Both the position numbers and the translations under genes were made by a program. A stretch of 64,000 nucleotides of DNA from Sulfotelmatobacter sp963788225 (GTDB lineage Bacteria; Acidobacteriota; Terriglobia; Terriglobales; Acidobacteriaceae), in NCBI GenBank assembly GCA_963788225.1, contig CAWBGI010000005.1:248001-312000 (forward strand). Direction: 5' to 3'. Within the stretch, counting starts at the first letter, position 1; every line of letters starts with the position of its first letter. Below are positions 55,370 through 64,000 of the stretch, piece by piece. Under the pieces are notes generated by a model. It had not been told where the DNA came from, searched no databases, and saw only the letters and a list, made by a program, of their open reading frames with translations.

Positions 55370-58033
55370 ATGTCATTTCGCAGATCGTTCTGTGGGCTAG
55401 TGGCCCTGACAAGCATCGGGGTAACCGGAGTCTACCATTCCGGCGCACAAGTTAAGCGCCGGAACCCAAATGTTACGACCGATCCGGTTGTGAAAACGTA
55501 CCCAGCGAGCATTTCGACGCTAACCGGCACCGACTTCGAGGGGTTCCGGCGAACCCTTGGCGACCACATCAGCTGCGTAAGTAAGATCTTCAGCCAACTT
55601 CCCGACCCCATAAATCCCATGAAAGCCACGTTCAATAATCGGCATACCGCCTACCTGTTTCATGTGGCGGAGTGGCAGCCGCGTCTCTTGGGGACATTCC
55701 AGATTACCGAAGATGACTGGATCGCATACAAGCGCGTTCGAGCCGGCGGTAGTTGCACCCTGGTTATGACTGGCTCCAAAAAGAACACTACGAATGATCC
55801 GCTGCTTTACGGAATTAGCAATGTCGTATTTCTGGGCATCAATCACTTTAAGGGATCGCCCGACTTGAACAGCATTTCGCTGGGCTATGACATTTCTACG
55901 ACGCCAGATACGCCGCAATACATTCAGGACTTGGGATCGCTGCTTTACGCGCTGCTTGGAGCCACTTTGCCGACGAGCACGACAGCGGCGACCAAGGCCG
56001 GCGGTGGTCCGCCGCCACCTCCCCCTCCAGATGTGCTGGTCGCAACGGCGCACCTTACTGATGCTCCACGGCTTCCATTTTTCATCAATGTGACGCTTAC
56101 CGCGACCCTGACCTCGCTGGGTGGACTGCCTGACGCGCAGGTCGGCGTGCCCTATTCGGCCACCGTTTCCGCGAGCGGCGGCAACGGTGCCTATACCTTT
56201 GTTGTGAGTTCGGGCACGCTTCCGGCCGGGCTGTCTTTGGACCCTCTGTCGGGTACTATTTCTGGCACACCGAGCGCGGCGAGCCCAACTCCGCAGGCTA
56301 TCACCATTCTAGCCACAGATAACTCTGGCCAGGCGAATCGACAATCCATAGCCACGCAGATTGCGGTACACAGCTCCGTGATTGTGAAGCTCGGTTCATC
56401 CTCGAGCGACAGCGGACAGTTAGAAAGTGGGAGCGTGGGGATGCCGTATCTCTCCGGGGTCACGGCGACTGGAGGGAAGCCGCCCTATAATTACTCCCTC
56501 AAGTCGAATCTTCCTCCGGAGCTTAACTGGCTAAACTTCAGTCCAACTACCGGGGTAATTTCAGGAGTTCCACAGCAGGTGACTGCAGATATGAGCCACC
56601 TGGGAACCCCAGCCCCGAAACTGTCCTTCACCGTCTCCGACTCCACCACTCCCTCGCCCTTAACGTACTCGTTCCAAACGACAATTACTGTCGGCTATCC
56701 ATTGTCTGTGACTCCAGCGCCTGTGACAGCGAAGCTCAGTGCGTCGCCGAAGGGCACGGCATACACAGTGCACGTTCAATCGAAAGGAGCGACAGCGGAT
56801 ACCAAATACTCTTGCCGCGAGTGCAATTACTATGGGTTTACAATTTCCGACGATGGGATGCTCATGGGTACGCCCCAAAAAAAGGGGGTGATGAGCATCG
56901 TCGCGAAAACAAATGGAACTGAAAAAGCACTGCCTATTGCGGTAGACCCTACGGCTTCGCCGACCGCGCCGCCTGAAACCCTCGAGATGGACTCAGTAGA
57001 CTTTACGGCGCTGTTTGGCTCAACGACGTCAGGCCAAAGGCTCGATGGAGTTACGGGTGTGCCGTACCTCATTCAAATCAGGCCCGGAGGTCATGCGTAT
57101 TCCTGTCCAGCTTGCGAGGATAAGACCGATACGCGGACCGCTTTGGATAACCTGACCGTGTCAACGTCGGGAGTAATATCGGGAACCCCGAAGGTCTCCG
57201 GCGACTTTTGGGCTACTCTGGACGCGGACGGCGAGACCGGTGCTGTCCCGATAAAGCTAGTCGTTTCTCAACCCGGGCTGACGCTTTCACTCGCGGGCGC
57301 ATCTCCCACACAGCAAAACCCGCAAAATCAAGGGAGCCAGCAGGGGCCGCCGAGCCCCAGCGCGCAACAACCGGCAGGGCAGGGCGGACCCCCGCAAAAG
57401 GGCGGCAAAGGTCAACAACCAGGGGGAAATCAGGGCGGGCCCGCGAATCAGGGGAACAATACGCAGAATAATACGCAGAACAATACGAGCAGTACACCTC
57501 AAGCGGTGAAGTGCGCGTTCTCCGTCGGCAACCCATGCAGCTTCAGCCGGTCGATTCGGAGCGATGACCGCGAGCTTATCGATTTCGGCATGGCTGTTCT
57601 GGTGCCCGGTCCAAAGGAGCGCGTCTTCACGAACTCCTCCTCCTCGTCGGTAACCACGCACACGGACGTCTATGCGCTACTCGACCTCTTTCCGTTCTTC
57701 CCGATGGTTCCGATGAACCATCCCCTGCCACACTTCGTTGTAGGCTTGCCGGTAACCAGTCAGGTGTTTCACCGGCCGATTTTTGGCGTTTCCGAAAATA
57801 TCAGCTCGTGGACGGGACTGGAGAGGCTTGGCTTCCCGCAGGTGAGCTTGTTCGGCGGCGTGGTCAACATGCAACAAAGGCTTCCGAAGTCAACTGGCAG
57901 CTTGGTGACAGATCGTGCAATCAAGCCCGTATTCGGCGTTGAGTTGTCCGTCAGTTCGCTGGTCAGCAAAATAGGGTCGGCTGCAAAGGGAGGGGGAAGC
58001 AATAAGGGAGGCAATTCCGGCTCTGGTAACTAG
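55370..58033 (+). CDS. Large secreted protein with He_PIG Ig-like domains and Pro/Gln/Asn-rich linker
   Basis: 887 residues, GACGGAGG before the ATG. A signal peptide (about 1-27) is followed by a unique N-terminal domain (about 30-205) with no family I can name, a polyproline run, two clear He_PIG domains (about 250-310 and 354-444), less regular Ig-like segments with CxxC pairs (SCRECNYY, SCPACED), a low-complexity Pro/Gln/Gly/Asn linker (about 655-715), and a distinct C-terminal domain with FPFFPMVPMNHPLPHF and a Gly/Ser/Asn tail. It follows the two upstream genes at 54 nt and is probably in the same operon, perhaps as substrate or surface partner of the protease. Confidence 0.75.
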   Translation: MSFRRSFCGLVALTSIGVTGVYHSGAQVKRRNPNVTTDPVVKTYPASISTLTGTDFEGFRRTLGDHISCVSKIFSQLPDPINPMKATFNNRHTAYLFHVAEWQPRLLGTFQITEDDWIAYKRVRAGGSCTLVMTGSKKNTTNDPLLYGISNVVFLGINHFKGSPDLNSISLGYDISTTPDTPQYIQDLGSLLYALLGATLPTSTTAATKAGGGPPPPPPPDVLVATAHLTDAPRLPFFINVTLTATLTSLGGLPDAQVGVPYSATVSASGGNGAYTFVVSSGTLPAGLSLDPLSGTISGTPSAASPTPQAITILATDNSGQANRQSIATQIAVHSSVIVKLGSSSSDSGQLESGSVGMPYLSGVTATGGKPPYNYSLKSNLPPELNWLNFSPTTGVISGVPQQVTADMSHLGTPAPKLSFTVSDSTTPSPLTYSFQTTITVGYPLSVTPAPVTAKLSASPKGTAYTVHVQSKGATADTKYSCRECNYYGFTISDDGMLMGTPQKKGVMSIVAKTNGTEKALPIAVDPTASPTAPPETLEMDSVDFTALFGSTTSGQRLDGVTGVPYLIQIRPGGHAYSCPACEDKTDTRTALDNLTVSTSGVISGTPKVSGDFWATLDADGETGAVPIKLVVSQPGLTLSLAGASPTQQNPQNQGSQQGPPSPSAQQPAGQGGPPQKGGKGQQPGGNQGGPANQGNNTQNNTQNNTSSTPQAVKCAFSVGNPCSFSRSIRSDDRELIDFGMAVLVPGPKERVFTNSSSSSVTTHTDVYALLDLFPFFPMVPMNHPLPHFVVGLPVTSQVFHRPIFGVSENISSWTGLERLGFPQVSLFGGVVNMQQRLPKSTGSLVTDRAIKPVFGVELSVSSLVSKIGSAAKGGGSNKGGNSGSGN

Positions 58034-58617
58034 GCGAGTCGATTGGGGGGGGGAGTGGGAAAATTCGGGGAACAGAGACAGACGATGTTCACCATTTTTC
58101 GTCGGCGGGAATCGATCAGGTTCGGGGCTGGCCCAGCCTTTCCGTCATGAAGCGGGTGCCCGTTCCTTGTCCCTGAGCTTTTTGCAGCGACAGGCGGGGA
58201 AGTTGACTCTCGTAATCTGCGCACAGCTCCGAATTGCTCCCAAAAATCGGAAGTCCCGACATTGTTACGTAAACCATCCCCTTTTTCCTTTCAACAACTT
58301 ACGCCCACCCAATCCCCCAATCAACCGCTAAACCCCGTTTTTCCCCCATTCGTTGCGATAAAGATGCGCAACTGCTTGCCCTCCAATAACATCACTATTA
58401 GACAAACACCCAGGGAAAAGTGTACGAACCAGGTTCAATTCCCAGGGAGAGCCACAGGCAATTGGGTTTTGCAGACAAGGTTGTGTGGGACCGGTTTTGT
58501 GGATAGGGATCTCAGCCGAAGCCAAGGCAAGTTTCCGCCAAGCTGTTTCCCAAGACCGAACACCCAAACCCAAAACAAAAGAAGCTAAGAGCTAAAAGCT
58601 AGGAGCTAAAAGCTAAA
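58034..58617. other. Gene-free stretch with homopolymer and short tandem repeat
   Basis: It holds a G9 run just after the upstream stop codon and, directly before the radical SAM start, a run of AGCTAAAAGCTAGGAGCT-type direct repeats (about nt 58585-58617). No frame here looks coding. Confidence 0.55.
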
Positions 58618-60834
58618 ATGCGCAAGCCGATCAAATACGTAGAGAAGGCAGTAACCGTCGCCGCCAAAGGCGCTTGGGTTGTCTTCGACAGCTTGAACCG
58701 TATCAAGCCCAACCCTTCGCCCACCCCTAAATGGTCCGACAAGCCTCTGCTCAAGTCCTACGAAAAGTCGAAGCCGCCGCTGGGCTGGCCTCGCTCCACC
58801 GATTCGCTGTGCCCAAAGTGTGTGCCGGAAATACGCCAGCAGATTCTCGACGGCAAGCTGCCGCACGAAGTTCTGATGAACGAAAAAGTGGGAGAGATCA
58901 AGGCCACCATCGTCGAAAGAGATGGAAAGATTTTAATGGTAAAGGACTGTCCGAAGCACGGCCACTTCGAAGACGTGATGTCGATCGACACCGAATTCTC
59001 CAAGCACCTGGAAGACGTTTTCCCCGGCCGCGACATCCTCGCGCACAACGACGAAAAGCTGCACCACCACGGCTCCTCGACAGTAAAGTACGGACGCGGC
59101 TCGGTGCTCACGATCGATCTGACCAACCGCTGCAACATGATGTGCGATCCCTGTTTCATGGACGCGAACCAGGTGGGCTTCGTCCACGAACTGCAGTGGG
59201 AAGAAATCAAGCAGATGTTAGACAACGCCATCACGATTAAGCCGCGGCGGCAGATGAGCGTGCAGTTCTCCGGCGGCGAGCCCACGTTGAGCCCGTACTT
59301 CCTCGACGCAGTCCGCTACGCCAGAAAAGTTGGATACAACTCCGTGCAAGCCGCAACAAACGGAATCGAATTCGCAAAAAGTTTTGAATTCTGCCAGCAG
59401 GCAGTAGAAGCCGGCATGCGCTACGCCTACCTGCAATTCGACGGCATAGGCAACGCCGCCAACGCCCACCGCATGGTAGGCAACCTGTTCGACGTGAAAC
59501 TAAAAGCAATCGAAAACCTCCACAACGCCGGAGTAGAAATTGTCCCGGTAGTAACAATCGTAAACGGCATCAACAACGAACAAGTAGGAAGAATCATCAA
59601 GTTCGCCTTGGATAATCCCAAGACGATCAGCTTCCTGTCATTCCAACCAGTAAGCTTCACCGGCCGCGACGAAGCCGTAACCGACGACCGCCGCCAAGCC
59701 CAGCGCTACACGCTCTCTCACCTGGCCCACGACGTAAAAAATCAAACCGGCCTAGGCGAACCAGCACGCGACTGGTTCCCGATCAGCTTCATGGGCACGT
59801 TCTCCGACTGGGCAGACTTAATGCACGCCAACGACGTAAAAAACGACTGGGGCCAACTATCATGTGGCTGCCACCCTAACTGTGGGACGGGGATGGCGGT
59901 GATGATCGATAAGGAGACTAAGGAGGCGGTGCCGGTTACTGCTTTCCTGGCGGGGGATCAGTTGGCCAAGGACATTGCCAAGGTGAACGATGCGGCTCGT
60001 GGGAAGTTTTTGACGGGGCTGGGCATGGCGCTGTGCCTGATGAAGAACTATGATCCGTATCAGTCGCCGACGCACTTCAAGTTGATGGACCTGTTGAAGA
60101 AGTTCGACAAGAATTATCACATTACCGGAAAGGACTACGGGAAGGTCGGTCCGGACCGGACGGTCGAGGATGTGATGAAGCGGCGTACGACCGACCGGTG
60201 GAATTTCCTGTTTATTGCAGGGATGTGGTTCCAGGATCTGTTTAACTACGATTTCCGGCGGACGGAGCAGTGCATTATTCCGTATGCGACGCAGGAAGGC
60301 GAGATTTCGTTCTGCGCTTACAACACGGGCGTGGGGTGGCGGAACATCATCGAGAAGATGCACATGACGGCCACGCTTACCAAATGGTATGAAGAGCATG
60401 GGCGGCACGAAATTTTTGCGGGCGGGAAGAAAGTGCAGATGGACGATGCAACGCACACGCTGCTGCTGCGCGAAAATATTGTGACTACCGAGTTGCAGCA
60501 CGATCTGGACAAGCTGGGCATCGCGAAGAACGCTCGCGAGGAGAAGAAGCGGGCTCGAGACGCAAAGGCGGCTTCGGGCTCCGGGCTTCGGGCTTCGGCT
60601 GTGGATCACTCGGCGACTCCTGTTCCGGGGCATCGGGGGCCGCAGAAGAACGATGAGGCTTACAACGCGCGGATGGCTTCGCTATACCGTGAGGTTGTGC
60701 TGAAGGAGAAACCTGCCGTCGCTGAGAATGGATTTATTCCGCTGGGCGCTTTAGGGAAGGCGAACGGGAACGGCAATGGCAACGGAGCGCATGCTGCGAA
60801 GCCGGAAGTTGCCGAGCCGGTGGCGGGAGACTAG
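58618..60834 (+). CDS. Radical SAM protein, tetraether lipid synthase (Tes)-like
   Basis: 738 residues. The radical SAM core has NRCNMMCDPCF (Cys172, 176, 179; CxxxCxxC binding the 4Fe-4S cluster) and FSGGEPT (about 218-223). An N-terminal CPKC (65/68) with CPKHG (111) looks like the rubredoxin-type site described for archaeal Tes, and SCGCHPNCGTG (416/418/422) looks like ligands of an extra cluster. Tes joins lipid tails to make membrane-spanning lipids; acidobacteria make such lipids (iso-diabolic acid, branched tetraethers). Assignment to that job is inference. The C-terminal 100 residues are Ala/Lys/Gly-rich and low-complexity, including a GSGLRASA insert from a 'GGGCTTC' DNA repeat. Codon use changes sharply inside the gene near nt 59878. 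A terminator follows. Confidence 0.75.
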   Translation: MRKPIKYVEKAVTVAAKGAWVVFDSLNRIKPNPSPTPKWSDKPLLKSYEKSKPPLGWPRSTDSLCPKCVPEIRQQILDGKLPHEVLMNEKVGEIKATIVERDGKILMVKDCPKHGHFEDVMSIDTEFSKHLEDVFPGRDILAHNDEKLHHHGSSTVKYGRGSVLTIDLTNRCNMMCDPCFMDANQVGFVHELQWEEIKQMLDNAITIKPRRQMSVQFSGGEPTLSPYFLDAVRYARKVGYNSVQAATNGIEFAKSFEFCQQAVEAGMRYAYLQFDGIGNAANAHRMVGNLFDVKLKAIENLHNAGVEIVPVVTIVNGINNEQVGRIIKFALDNPKTISFLSFQPVSFTGRDEAVTDDRRQAQRYTLSHLAHDVKNQTGLGEPARDWFPISFMGTFSDWADLMHANDVKNDWGQLSCGCHPNCGTGMAVMIDKETKEAVPVTAFLAGDQLAKDIAKVNDAARGKFLTGLGMALCLMKNYDPYQSPTHFKLMDLLKKFDKNYHITGKDYGKVGPDRTVEDVMKRRTTDRWNFLFIAGMWFQDLFNYDFRRTEQCIIPYATQEGEISFCAYNTGVGWRNIIEKMHMTATLTKWYEEHGRHEIFAGGKKVQMDDATHTLLLRENIVTTELQHDLDKLGIAKNAREEKKRARDAKAASGSGLRASAVDHSATPVPGHRGPQKNDEAYNARMASLYREVVLKEKPAVAENGFIPLGALGKANGNGNGNGAHAAKPEVAEPVAGD

Positions 60835-60870
60835 GTTGGGCTTCGGCTGTCGGGCTTCAGCTAGAACCAA

Positions 60871-60900
60871 CGGGCCGCCTGTGGGCGGCCCGATTTATTT
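60871..60900 (+). terminator. Terminator of the radical SAM gene
   Basis: CGGGCCGCC pairs perfectly with GGCGGCCCG around TGTG, followed by ATTTATTT. Confidence 0.85.
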
Positions 60901-61250
60901 CTGGTGCAATGGGAATTAGGTGGCCGCAGCGCCTTCGCCGTGGCTGTGGTCGTCGCTTCGCTCCTCCCTCCGCCACGGCTCCGGCGCGCCCCGCCCGCTT
61001 GCCCACGAACTGTCCGGCTGCGTCGCTTCGCTCCTTGCAGGACAGTTCGCCCAAAAACACATGACTGATGTTGGCATTGCGGGACGCTGCCAGTTCGGTT
61101 GTGCTGTGCGCGTTGGCGGACAGAGTCGTCTGCCCCACACGGAAAACGCTGTCGCTTCATTCATCTCTGGACAGTTCGCCCGAGAAACGAAAGGCGCCAC
61201 TTCTCGCAAAGGACGCGAGAAGTGGGGCACCCTGTTTTGTGCTCGGGTCT
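60901..61250. repeat. Convergent gap with inverted repeats, including a hairpin after the receptor gene
   Basis: CGAACTGTCC and GGACAGTTCG form an inverted pair, and GGACAGTTCGCC recurs about 120 nt on. CCACTTCTCGC/GCGAGAAGTGG (nt 61197-61225) is a perfect 11-bp stem just beyond the receptor's stop codon and may end that transcript. No gene is supported. Confidence 0.65.
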
Positions 61251-64000
61251 TCAGAAACTGAATTTCAAGGCGAATTCGACTACGCGCGGCGAGCCCAGGG
61301 CGAAGACGCCGGAGCCCAGGCCCAGGCGGTTGCTGCTGGGCTGTTCGCCGGGGGTGCCGTTGACCGATCCTGGCGAGGCGCTGAGGGCGCCGCTTAGCGG
61401 GTTTGCGGGGCCGTCGAAGTTGGAGAAATTCATGAGATTCCAAAATGAAACGCCGGGCTGTATCTCGAGACGCTCGCGGAATTTGTAAATCCAATTCAGG
61501 TTGAGGTCGAAGGCGCGGAGCCAGCCCATGCCGGCTTCGTTAGTGGGAGCGGTGGGGATGGGTTGCTGCACTCCGACGAAGCCGGAAGTTTGCAGTTGCG
61601 CCAGAGTGAACAGGCCATTGGTGATGAGGGCTTGGCCGGCAGGAGTGGGTTGGTTGGCATCTGTATTGTTGTAGGCATTGATCACATTGTTGATGTTTTT
61701 TGCGCTAACGCCGTGGCCGAAGGAGCCTACGTTGGTGCCGGGGAGGACATCTCCGGCGGAGCCGTTGGAGGCGAAGCTGCCGTCGCCGGTGCCATCGCCG
61801 GTGATGTCGGTGACGAAGATGCCGCCTGCGTTTCCAGTGGGGCTCAGGGTGAGCGTGACGGGCAGCGGGCTGTAGAAGTGGCCGATTACGCCCAGGCGGA
61901 AGTGCAGGGGAAGATCCATGTTGCCGCCGAAAGAAATCTGGTGCTTGCGGTCGAGACCGTTGGGTCCCAGGTAGCGCTGGGGATGGTTGAAATCGGTGGC
62001 GATGGTGATGAAGTCATTGTCAGTGGCGGCGGCGAGATAGCTTTGCAACTGATAAGAGATTTGCATGTCGAAATTGGAAATGCCACGGAAGGGATGGGCG
62101 AGGTGCTGCTTCAGAGACAACTGCAATGCGTTGTTCCTGGCGTAACCGATGGGGAACAGCATCTGGTTGGAGCCGAGGTTCTGGTTGATGCCTGGGAAGG
62201 CGGCTGGAGGCGCTCCCGCCGCTGCGCAAGGGAAGCCTCCGCAGAGAGAATAGCCGGAATCGAGGCCGTTTGAGGCGTAACTGCTCATGGTCGCGCCAGC
62301 GGTGATGGCGCATTGAGTGGATGCGAGATCAAAGCCGGTACCGCAGCCGGCCTGTTGGTTTGTAGCCGAAATCGCCGCCTGGGCGTTTGCCACATTCAGG
62401 AAGCGGGCGTCGCCGACGTGGTTGGTATCAATGGAGATCAGGGTGTGGGTTTCGATGTTGCGGAGATAGTCCGCGGTGAACACCATTCCGGGCCGAATCT
62501 CGTGCTGGATGCCGAGGTTCATTTGCACAGAGCGAGGGCTGACGTAGTTCGGGGCTAACAGGGTTGTACCGGAGGAATCCAGGCCGTCGGCCAAGGCGTT
62601 CCCGATAAAGGAGGGGTTGCTGGCCGGTCCGGCAGCCACCGTGGATGCTTGATACTGCGCCTGCAGGGCGGCAATGGAGGGACCGGCCTGGCCCATGGGC
62701 TGGCCGCAGAAAGTGGGGGTGACCATGCCGCCATTTGGCAAGCTCAGCGTAACCGGGTTGCCGTTGGAGCAGACCGTAGTATCGGCCAGGAACAATCCTG
62801 TCTGCAATCGGGCGGGCCGGTCGAATAGGATGTTATTCCAGATTGAGTTTTCGTAGAAAAGGCCGATGCCGGCGCGGATCACCGTTTTACCTTTGCTGTT
62901 GGGATCCCATGCAATGCCTAATTGGGGGGCGAAGTTGAGGTTGGGTTGATGCACCCGATTTTCCAGGTGGGAATAGTACTGATTATCGAACTGGGCAAGA
63001 GCCGAGATGGGTCCGAGATCGCTGTCGGTGCGTCCGGTGTCGCGCACATAACGCAGGCCGAGGGTGATGGTGAGATTGGGTTTGAATTTCCAGGCGTCGC
63101 CGAAATAGAAGGAAATGCGATTATCCGGGCCGCTGCCGCCTGCGGGAAAGCCAAAGGCTGGAATTTCCGAGGAAAAACCCTGACCGTTTCCGAGGGAGAC
63201 GCTGGTGACCGGAAAGTTCAGCGGATTTGCAGCGCCGCCGGGGAAACACGGGTTGTTGGTTCCGCAAGAGTTATTGGCGAAGGCTTCAGTGTTGGCGTTG
63301 TCCGGTGAGCCGACGGCCGGGGCCAGCCCCAGGAAGCTGGCGAAGCCTCCACCGAAAATGTGGTTCCAACCGAAGCCGTAGCGGAGGATGTGGGCGCCGA
63401 GAGCTTTGCTGCCGTCGTACTTGATCTGGCGATTGGTTTGGTAGGTTTGCTGCGGAGCCAGAAAACTTGGCCCGGAACAGAAAAAGTCTGCGCCGGAGGT
63501 GAGGCAATTCGGATCGCCCCCAATGGCTAGTTCAATGTTGGGAAGAGGATCGAAGATCGGGGTTCCAGCGGTTGCGTCCGTAATTGCGTTGCGGAATTTC
63601 ATGTAGCCGAAGCGAATGCTGTGGGTAAAGCTGCCGGTATTGAAATCCAAGCCGAAAGCATGGTCGGGAGTGTGGTTTACGTTGGCGAAAGGCTGAAAGG
63701 AGTTGGGAATAATGGCCAGGACGCTTCGGTTCTCATCATAGGAGAAGCGGTAGAAGAACTTGTAGTTGTTGCTGATCTGCCAGTCGAGACGACCGACGGC
63801 TTCGGACTCGCGAAAAGGCGAGACGTAGCTGCCGGTGATGGCGGAAAATGGGCCGCTGGATAGAACCGGGTTATTCAAGTCTTGCTTGGTGCGTTCGACG
63901 TCGGTGAAGACGAACAGCTTGTTCTTCACGATGGGTCCGCCGATGTTGCCGCCGAACTGGTTGCGCTGAAAATAATTGTCGGTGGCGCCGGGCAGGTTGG
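61251..64000 (-). CDS. Oar-like TonB-dependent receptor, N-terminus beyond window
   Basis: The frame is open to the right edge, giving at least 915 residues. NQFGGNIGGPIVKNKLFVF then TDVERTK is the family's signature at the plug/barrel junction of acidobacterial Oar-type receptors (carboxypeptidase-like regulatory domain at the missing N-terminus). The rest is an outer-membrane beta-barrel with alternating strands, e.g. YKFFYRFSYDENRS and LTITLGLRYVRDTG, ending in the aromatic C-terminus EFALKFSF expected for barrel assembly. It would import or bind a large substrate with TonB energy. The ligand is unknown. Confidence 0.9.
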   Translation of the reverse strand, partial: NLPGATDNYFQRNQFGGNIGGPIVKNKLFVFTDVERTKQDLNNPVLSSGPFSAITGSYVSPFRESEAVGRLDWQISNNYKFFYRFSYDENRSVLAIIPNSFQPFANVNHTPDHAFGLDFNTGSFTHSIRFGYMKFRNAITDATAGTPIFDPLPNIELAIGGDPNCLTSGADFFCSGPSFLAPQQTYQTNRQIKYDGSKALGAHILRYGFGWNHIFGGGFASFLGLAPAVGSPDNANTEAFANNSCGTNNPCFPGGAANPLNFPVTSVSLGNGQGFSSEIPAFGFPAGGSGPDNRISFYFGDAWKFKPNLTITLGLRYVRDTGRTDSDLGPISALAQFDNQYYSHLENRVHQPNLNFAPQLGIAWDPNSKGKTVIRAGIGLFYENSIWNNILFDRPARLQTGLFLADTTVCSNGNPVTLSLPNGGMVTPTFCGQPMGQAGPSIAALQAQYQASTVAAGPASNPSFIGNALADGLDSSGTTLLAPNYVSPRSVQMNLGIQHEIRPGMVFTADYLRNIETHTLISIDTNHVGDARFLNVANAQAAISATNQQAGCGTGFDLASTQCAITAGATMSSYASNGLDSGYSLCGGFPCAAAGAPPAAFPGINQNLGSNQMLFPIGYARNNALQLSLKQHLAHPFRGISNFDMQISYQLQSYLAAATDNDFITIATDFNHPQRYLGPNGLDRKHQISFGGNMDLPLHFRLGVIGHFYSPLPVTLTLSPTGNAGGIFVTDITGDGTGDGSFASNGSAGDVLPGTNVGSFGHGVSAKNINNVINAYNNTDANQPTPAGQALITNGLFTLAQLQTSGFVGVQQPIPTAPTNEAGMGWLRAFDLNLNWIYKFRERLEIQPGVSFWNLMNFSNFDGPANPLSGALSASPGSVNGTPGEQPSSNRLGLGSGVFALGSPRVVEFALKFSF

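Noticed and set aside
58262..58588. 108-codon frame before the radical SAM gene
   Set aside because: Low-complexity Pro/Gln/Asn content from C/A-rich non-coding DNA and no ribosome site.
59860..60633. Long minus-strand reading frame opposite the radical SAM gene
   Set aside because: It is a by-product of the G-ending codons downstream of nt 59880. It has no ribosome site and its translation is arginine/leucine-rich without domain features.

Overview
The window looks like chromosome of an Acidobacteriota (Terriglobia/Koribacter-like) soil bacterium. This rests on protein style, not on a marker gene: many very large secreted proteins built from ASPM/SPD-2/Hydin-like ('choice-of-anchor D') and other Ig-like domains, SBBP and Kelch propellers, an S53 peptidase, an Oar-type TonB-dependent receptor, lipoproteins with GH clan A-like barrels, and dispersed GC-rich palindromes around 'CTTCAGC' and 'CCGGAGGG'. 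I see no rRNA, tRNA, CRISPR array, integrase or transposase.

Layout. 0-8 kb: 3' part of an S53 peptidase, then two tandem lipoprotein glycoside hydrolases that share a duplicated leader. 7.9-12.2 kb: an atypical LuxR/NarL regulator diverging from two tandem di-haem oxidoreductase genes, both frameshifted, ending at a strong terminator. 12.2-16.2 kb: an unusual pair of perfect palindromes, a frameshifted membrane-TPR gene and proC. 16.4-20.5 kb: a 12-repeat Kelch protein and a frameshifted glycoside hydrolase. 20.7-33.7 kb: an FG-GAP/VCBS protein and two SBBP paralogues in opposite orientation around a beta-helix protein. 33.8-38.8 kb: another glycoside hydrolase, a seven-bladed Kelch lipoprotein and a PQQ-like propeller. 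38.8-43 kb: two tandem PF04185 phosphoesterases (phospholipase C-like). 43.2-49.8 kb: a frameshifted beta-helix protein and two tandem SGNH-like hydrolases. 49.9-53.3 kb: a zinc-ribbon/Sel1 membrane protein and small genes including a PD-(D/E)XK nuclease. 54.2-58 kb: a three-gene cassette with a papain-like protease and a large secreted protein. 58.6-64 kb: a radical SAM protein resembling tetraether lipid synthase, and the 3' part of a TonB-dependent receptor.

How it fits together. Most genes encode exported enzymes and surface proteins for polymer, phosphoester and ester breakdown. Two regulatory signals seem to tie them together. One is a 14-bp dyad of the form TGCAAG-N2-CTTTCA, abutting the -35 box of five promoters and present near a sixth, which would make these genes one regulon. 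The other is a structured 5' leader whose second hairpin buries the Shine-Dalgarno sequence, found before two glycoside hydrolases and, in degenerate form, before a beta-helix protein.

Caution. Five genes are each interrupted by a single one-base frameshift while the rest of the protein stays intact. This is either recent decay or uncorrected base errors in the assembly. All functions are read from sequence motifs by eye; no database search was run.
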